Below are positions 58,939 to 64,000 of a stretch of DNA of 64,000 bases, piece by piece. Both the position numbers and the translations under genes were made by a program. The DNA is from Phlebiopsis flavidoalba (lineage: Eukaryota; Basidiomycota; Agaricomycetes; Polyporales; Phanerochaetaceae). Numbering within the stretch: position 1 is the stretch's first letter; every line of letters starts with the position of its first letter. The DNA lies in assembly GCA_035772785.1 (NCBI GenBank), contig JAOCPU010000068.1, forward strand, positions 62,001-126,000, given 5' to 3'. The notes beneath the pieces are model-generated. The model was not told the DNA's origin. It made no database searches and saw only the letters and a program-made list of their open reading frames with translations.

Positions 58939-59499
58939 ATGACTTACTTTATCCGTTCCTATTTTTACCAAAAACTCTACCAGGCCTCACCAACAACCGC
59001 TCTTTTCTCCTATCTAGAGACGCACAATGCACTACGATCCGGGAAGCGGCCCCACATGGGCACCTATGCCATCCTCATATGTATTGCGACCGACACTCCT
59101 CGTCGCATAGTCGCTGTATGTGGGTTCTTGGAGGCGCACCCGGGAATGACGGACCTTTGCAACCGCTTCCCATTCAGTGCTTGCGTTGGCGCGGCAGCAA
59201 CAAGATCCGGACGGCAGCTCCGGCGCGTAGTCCGTCGTCCTCGTCCGTTATTCGCTTTCCCACTCTCCATAGCTCGCCTGCGGGATGCTCTTCTGGAGCT
59301 TCCGGTGGGAGTCACATGGATCCCACTGCAGGCGACGGCTGCGACGGGCCAGTTTCTTCGGGCTCTTCGTCAGGTGAGTGTTGACGCTATTTGTGTTGTC
59401 TGTGAGGCAAATGTGCACGCGGTCAATTTCCGGGCCCCTATCATCGTAATAAAAGGCACGCTAGGTACTAGACGGGGGGGGGGGGGGGGGGGGGGGTAG
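58939..59499 (+). CDS. unidentified 186-codon protein ending in poly-Gly
   Basis: Not recognised. ATG 58939 opens MTYFIRSYFYQKLYQASPTT, continuing through MTDLCNRFPFSACVGAAATR, ARLRDALLELPVGVTWIPLQ and VDAICVVCEANVHAVNFRAP, and ends by translating the G23 tract as glycines up to TAG 59497-59499. The frame is unbroken, unusual in this window, but the C-terminus set by the homopolymer is doubtful. The opposite strand is less protein-like. It starts 18 bases after the previous frame ends and may belong to the same transcript. Confidence 0.35.
   Translation: MTYFIRSYFYQKLYQASPTTALFSYLETHNALRSGKRPHMGTYAILICIATDTPRRIVAVCGFLEAHPGMTDLCNRFPFSACVGAAATRSGRQLRRVVRRPRPLFAFPLSIARLRDALLELPVGVTWIPLQATAATGQFLRALRQVSVDAICVVCEANVHAVNFRAPIIVIKGTLGTRRGGGGGGG
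59474..59496. repeat. poly-G tract
   Basis: Twenty-three consecutive G. Homopolymers of this length are rarely called correctly. Confidence 0.85.
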
Positions 59500-60055
59500 T
59501 TGTAGTCCAAGTTTTTATTTAGAGACAACCCACACTGACGTGAACGCCGCTACTTGGTGAAAGTTAGATTAGATGTGGCACCATTTCGGAGTCTTGCCTG
59601 ATTAGATTACAGGGATTCTCCTTGGCCTCTTGCCACCACAAATTTCCACCGCCGGCGGATTAGCAGGTTTTTTCTATTCAATTGTCAGAAACAATCTCAT
59701 CGCACGACTACAAGCGACGCGATGAATGGTCAGCTCATTGGGACATAGACATCACCAATACATTTCGCGATCAGACCTCCTATAGTGATGTGCCAATGAT
59801 CTCAGCGCACTGAACATGCTTGCTCGATCGTTCTCCGGCTCAAATTTTGTGCGGAGTCATGGCTCAGATAAAATCGCCACTGACACAAGGACAGACTCTC
59901 ACCTCAAAACCTAAGAAAAAACAACAAAACAAACACCAACCATCACAAAAGGAACAAAAATCAAAAAACACGAACACCACCAATCCCTTTTCCGCAACTC
60001 GTCTCAGACGCCATTCCTTCCTTATCATCCATTCAATCTCTCATCACCCATTACA
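59500..60055 (+). promoter_or_regulatory. BCAT upstream region with CA-rich leader
   Basis: No gene seen from 59500 to about 59880. From about 59910 to 59995 the plus strand is A/C-rich (for example caaaacaaacaccaaccatc), typical of the 5' untranslated leader of a well-expressed fungal gene, followed by ttacaATGG at the BCAT start. Confidence 0.5.
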
Positions 60056-61682
60056 ATGGCCAACGGGAAGCGAAGGTAACGGGCATGCCGTGCACGTCTG
60101 AGCCTAAGCCAGCTCCACTCGACGTATGACCCTTGTTTATCCTGCATGTATCCCCAAGTTGAAGAACGCGTCCACTTTCGCAGGCCTCGGAAGCTGAACG
60201 ATCCAGACACTGGCTGCAGACCTTGAAGGAGGTCCCACCACCCGAGGACCCTCGTCTTCGGAAAGGTGCGCCATTGTTTTCTTAAACTCCGTATTGCAAA
60301 CATCTGGCTCAAGGTCGTATAGCATATGACTGACCACATGATGGTCCTCTCCGAATACCACCCTGTCACTGGCTGGTCAGACCCAGTAATCAAGCCTTAT
60401 GGCCCGTTCCTACTGGATCCTGTAAGCTCATGCTTCCAATATTCGACCAACCTTTTCGAGGGTATGAAAGTACGTCATGACTTTATTAGCTCGAAGGACG
60501 ATCTCATGAACATTGGTCACGCCACTAGGCACCCATATGTTGGTGGTGACGGCAGCCCAGACTCTTCCGTCCAGAACTTAACATGAAGCGCATGGAGCGC
60601 TCCCTTGGTCGCGTCGCCTTGCCGAGTTTTCGACACCAATGAGCTTCTGAAGCTCATTCAAAAGCTCGTTCACCTCGAGGCTCGCTGGATTCCGAATCTC
60701 AAGGGCCACAGCCTTTATGTCCGTCCCACGCTCATTGGCACACGCGCATGTACGTCGCGTCTTCACATCTCCCCAAATGTCTCATGACTCACTCCCCGTT
60801 GTTCTTTAGCACTCGGTGTGGCCGCTTCTGACCATGCGCTTCTCTACGTCGGTATGTAGCCCCAACGGGGGCCATATTTCCGCACGTCCAAGATGCTTTC
60901 CTTGATGTCCGTCTCGGAACACGTCCGGTCGTGGCCCTGGAGGTCACCGGAGGGTATAAGCTTAGTGGAAACTACGCGCCACACGTTCTTGCCGCAGAAG
61001 GAGGCGGGCGAAGCGGGGTTATGACAGCAGGTGCTTTGGTTGATTGGCGAGACGATTACAGAGTGCCGGTGCTATGAACTTCTTTGTCGCGCGCTCAAGC
61101 GAGAGGACGGAGGTAAGGGTCCCCCCGCTGGTGTCCCTGCAGCGAAGCGTACTAACGGCTGTCTAGACCTTGAGTGTATACACGCCGCCCCACCGATGGC
61201 ACTATCCTTCCAGGAGTGACCCGCGACTCCGTCATCGCCTTGTTGAAAGCTCACACGGCACCAAGACCGAACTCCCAGGAATACCCACCACCCAGAAGGT
61301 TCATGTCTATGTGAAGAGCCGATCACAATTTCCCAGGTTGCGCAGTGGTCAGCTGAAGGCCCGTGTGTCTCGAGTCCTTCATCGTTGGCACTGCTGCCGT
61401 CGTGGTTTCCGTTTGGCCGCATCGGCGTAGAAGGCACAAGCTGATATCGAGCTTTCCCAAACACGAGAGTGCAATGGGCCCAATCGCTAGTGTGCGTTGT
61501 TTGACAAGATTACGAGCATACAGGAGGGCAAGGAGATGTATGAGAACTGGGTCCGTCCTTTTGCTGAAGAGCGAGTTGGCGGAGTAAACGTTCGGCCGCT
61601 TGCCACAAAATTTTTAGTTCTCGCTCCGTCGATATACAATGCGTCTGTATATACCACGGGATGTACGATAACCTGTACTTAG
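60056..61682 (+). CDS. BAT1: branched-chain amino-acid aminotransferase
   Basis: PLP enzyme that interconverts leucine, isoleucine and valine with their keto acids, last step of their synthesis and first of their breakdown. ATG 60056 opens MANG; frame shifts then give SEGNGHAVHV and EPKPAPLDV. Later: TDHMMVLSEYHPVTGWSDPV, IKPYGPFLLDP and STNLFEGMK, then intron 60470-60528, RPELNMKRMERSLGRVALP, NELLKLIQKLVHLEARWIPN, GHSLYVRPTLIGTR, GNYAPHVL, QVLWLIGETITE, intron 61113-61166 with branch site ACTAACG, DGTILPGVTRDSVIALLKAH-type sequence, GTAAVVVS, AMGPIAS and EGKEMYENWVRP. The stop is uncertain: the frame runs to 61682, but homologues end just after NWV. No clear targeting peptide, so cytosolic or mitochondrial location is open; BAT1 versus BAT2 cannot be told. 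Confidence 0.95.
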
Positions 61683-61837
61683 ATCTCACAGGTACATTTA
61701 GACTTGCTTTCTGAGCGCCGCATAAATTTCTTGGTCGCGTTTTTCGCCTCTGAGTGCGGAGCCCGACACTGTGATTTCCACACGTAAATTAGCCTTGTCA
61801 CATGTGAGCTCGGCTTGTCCACCACAACGCCTCCTAT

Positions 61838-63948
61838 ATGGACCGCTACGGTCGCCGTGCAGCCTCTGCCTCGCTTTCTATACCAAGCTGGTCCTTGCGT
61901 GACCCGTCCGTCCTACCCGAACCTAGGCCTACATTTCTAATTGTACACACTCGCATCCACTGCCTGCAATGCTAGGACTGAACGGAGAAGATTGTGAGCG
62001 GCCGACAAACGCCTGTCCTCGGGACTCTACAGCGGCAGCACAGCACAACGTTTCGACAGGATCTATCCGCAGATGCTATTCCGTACGGTGGACCAGGCGC
62101 GCTGTTGCACAAAAAGCGAACCATCGCTTCTACTCGTCGCGAATAAGGGCGGATCAGCCTCCCGCCCACCGACTCTTTTGGCGGCCATCGACGTGACCGT
62201 TCCACCGTGAGTGCCGAAACTGTGACGTGATCGACGCCCTCGTCTAAACCTTCGCCTGTGAAGAACGACTGGCGAACGCGTGGACCAAGACTCCCACAAA
62301 GTGGTACCCTTTACCTATAGCTGTAGGAGCGCTCCTCCTTATTGTCATTCCAAATATCGCAAAAGGCTAGGCGAGAAGGAAGTTTACGTCGATGAGGATG
62401 GTCATGAAGTCGTGAAACTCAAGGGACCGTGGTACTGTGAGTTTCTACATCATGAGACGACGCCACACGCTAACATGCCTGGCGCGCAGGTGCATGTCAT
62501 GGGTGCTCTTCCCTTACTGAAACCTGTCTCGCGTCCTGGGGCTACATGAACTCCTAGAGCTTCCCATATGGTTCCGTCCGACCGGGCTCAAAGTTTACTC
62601 TTGGATATTCGGATGCAACCTAGACGAAGTGGAGAAAGACCTGAAGGAATACACCAGCTTGGGCGACTTTCTTCTACGTAAGCTCAAAGGACGGCTCACG
62701 TCCTGTGGCTGATGTTGTCTTGGTACGTACGAAGCCATTACACTCCTCCTGTATGCTAATAGTTATGGTACGATATAATGGTGTAGGTCAGCCCCGCGCT
62801 GTGACGGTAGAATCCTAGGCATTTTGGCACACCATCAAAGGGGGTCGATGGTGGAGCAAATCAAAGGGAGCACCTATTCTCTGGACGCTCTTCTTGGTAT
62901 CGAGGCTCGTCAGTCTCGCGCACTGAGGGTTGTTTTTGCTTCTCGTGAAATGGCAGAGGCCGATGACAAGCATTTCGCGGAAATCAACGGCATTGAATAC
63001 AGTCTGCAAGAACTTCTTGGTACCAGCGCCCACAATACACCAGCGACCTCGGGTACCAGCATCACCCGTGCTGCAATCCGCACCTGCACCACCTTCCGGA
63101 GCTAGTCAGGGCGCCTCGGCTGTCAAGCACGGAGAGAGAGGACGGACGCGTCGGTACCGCAAGAAGGGTCGGTGTCCGATGTTGTCGCCCACGATGCCTC
63201 GGTTGCCACCCAAATGGGAATCCGACCTACGCTAGAACGGCGCCGGAGCTCATCTGCGTCCGTTGTGAGGCCGGGGAATGCCCTTGTACTTCTGTGTCAT
63301 TTATCTTGCGCCTGGTGACTACCATAGGTTCCACAGCCCGACAGCTTGGGTAGTTGAAAAACGGCGACACTTCGTTGGTATGTCATATGTAATAGTATTT
63401 CCTAGGCGCATTGATTTGAAACAACCTGCCCTAGGTGACCTGTTCTCCGTTTCCCCATGGATGGCAAAGCGCTTGGAGAACCTTTTCGTCCTTAACGAGC
63501 GTGTTGCCCTGCTCGGTCGCTGGAAGCACGGCTTCTTCGGAATGGTCCAACAGTCGGTGCCACCAACGTCGGCAGCATCAAAATTAACTTTGATAAAGTC
63601 AGTCCGCCGCTCTCCTTCCTTCGTCTCCACCTCACACACCCCATACATAGGATCTCCGTACGAACGTCGGCCCACGCAGAGGCCACCGCCACACCCCTCG
63701 GCAACCTACACCGAAGCCGTCTACTCTCCGCCGCATCGCACCCATTCTGGACGGCCAGCCACTCCTTAAGGCGCAAGGAGATGGCGCGGCTTCTGCTCTC
63801 GTGCAGCACCATTGTATTGGTTTTTGAGGCCCCGACCGACTTCCAGTTTGCGCACAGTTAAGGAGGGCCAGAAGATCAAGGTCGGCGAGTCCATTTTGGT
63901 GACGTCTCGAGCGTACTGCCCGCGGAAGAGTCCAAGAAGGACCGGTGA
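61838..63948 (+). CDS. PSD1: mitochondrial phosphatidylserine decarboxylase
   Basis: Makes phosphatidylethanolamine from phosphatidylserine at the mitochondrial inner membrane and cleaves itself to form a pyruvoyl group. Candidate start ATG 61838 ([15 protein letters not shown]), an amphipathic targeting-like N-terminus. Then [20 protein letters not shown], the membrane anchor (62280-62340), [20 protein letters not shown], intron 62432-62489 with branch site [83 protein letters not shown] sequence, [37 protein letters not shown] with the catalytic His region, [36 protein letters not shown]. The self-cleavage site reads [16 protein letters not shown] instead of LGST (63802-63850). In the last frame [16 protein letters not shown] precedes TGA 63946-63948. 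Confidence 0.94.
62432..62489 (+). other. 58 bp intron in PSD1
   Basis: Donor GTACTG, branch site GCTAACAT and acceptor GCGCAG separate the matrix-to-membrane linker (KLKGPW) from VHVMGALPL. The joined phase is off by one, as at many places in this window. Confidence 0.75.
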
Positions 63949-64000
63949 ACGCGTCTCACACTTGGCAGCTGCGCACCGTGCATGGGGGAGGGTGAGCATG

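Overview
The window looks like nuclear chromosomal DNA of a filamentous basidiomycete, probably an agaricomycete mushroom. The basis is protein content (APC11, UTP18, UBR1, mitochondrial GluRS, a PAQR/Izh membrane protein, SPO22/ZIP4, CHS7, BCAT, mitochondrial PSD), genes split by many 50-60 bp GT-AG introns with CTAAC-type branch sites, short intergenic gaps, and pyrimidine-rich or TATA promoters. There is no bacterial operon structure and no convincing tRNA, rRNA or CRISPR.

Layout. 0-1.1 kb: GC/GT-rich tandem repeats. 1.1-10.6 kb: mostly unidentified sequence holding APC11 (minus, 4.1-4.5 kb), a small secreted protein (minus, about 6.0-6.5 kb) and a few gene fragments. 10.6-12.6 kb: a small membrane protein and UTP18, divergent. 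12.6-20.9 kb: GC-rich sequence with long overlapping frames and only unidentified genes, including a Ser/Pro-rich one with a clear intron. 21.0-27.1 kb: the large N-end-rule ubiquitin ligase UBR1. 27.3-29.5 kb: mitoch. glutamyl-tRNA synthetase, convergent with UBR1. 29.9-31.5 kb: a PAQR/Izh receptor. 31.6-36 kb: unidentified genes and a compact ten-cysteine secreted protein. 36.4-41.1 kb: the meiotic TPR protein SPO22/ZIP4, divergent from a small conserved membrane-hairpin protein (41.4-42.0 kb). 42-52.9 kb: unidentified or featureless sequence. 53.0-54.3 kb: chitin synthase export chaperone CHS7. 56.2-57.4 kb: a short-chain dehydrogenase. 60.1-63.9 kb: branched-chain aminotransferase followed by mitochondrial phosphatidylserine decarboxylase.

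The genes do not form a pathway; they are ordinary fungal housekeeping genes. Themes that recur are protein turnover (UBR1, APC11), meiosis (SPO22/ZIP4, with APC11 as cell-cycle machinery), mitochondrial functions (GluRS, PSD, possibly BCAT) and membrane or cell-wall biology (PAQR, CHS7).

The most striking property is that almost every recognisable gene is interrupted by isolated one-base insertions or deletions, many in short homopolymers, while splice sites, domain order and reading of the neighbouring frame stay intact. I read this as consensus error in a long-read assembly rather than mass pseudogenisation. It limits annotation: boundaries are approximate wherever frames had to be followed by eye, and many unidentified stretches may be real genes I could not reassemble. 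I found no evidence for a novel multi-gene system.
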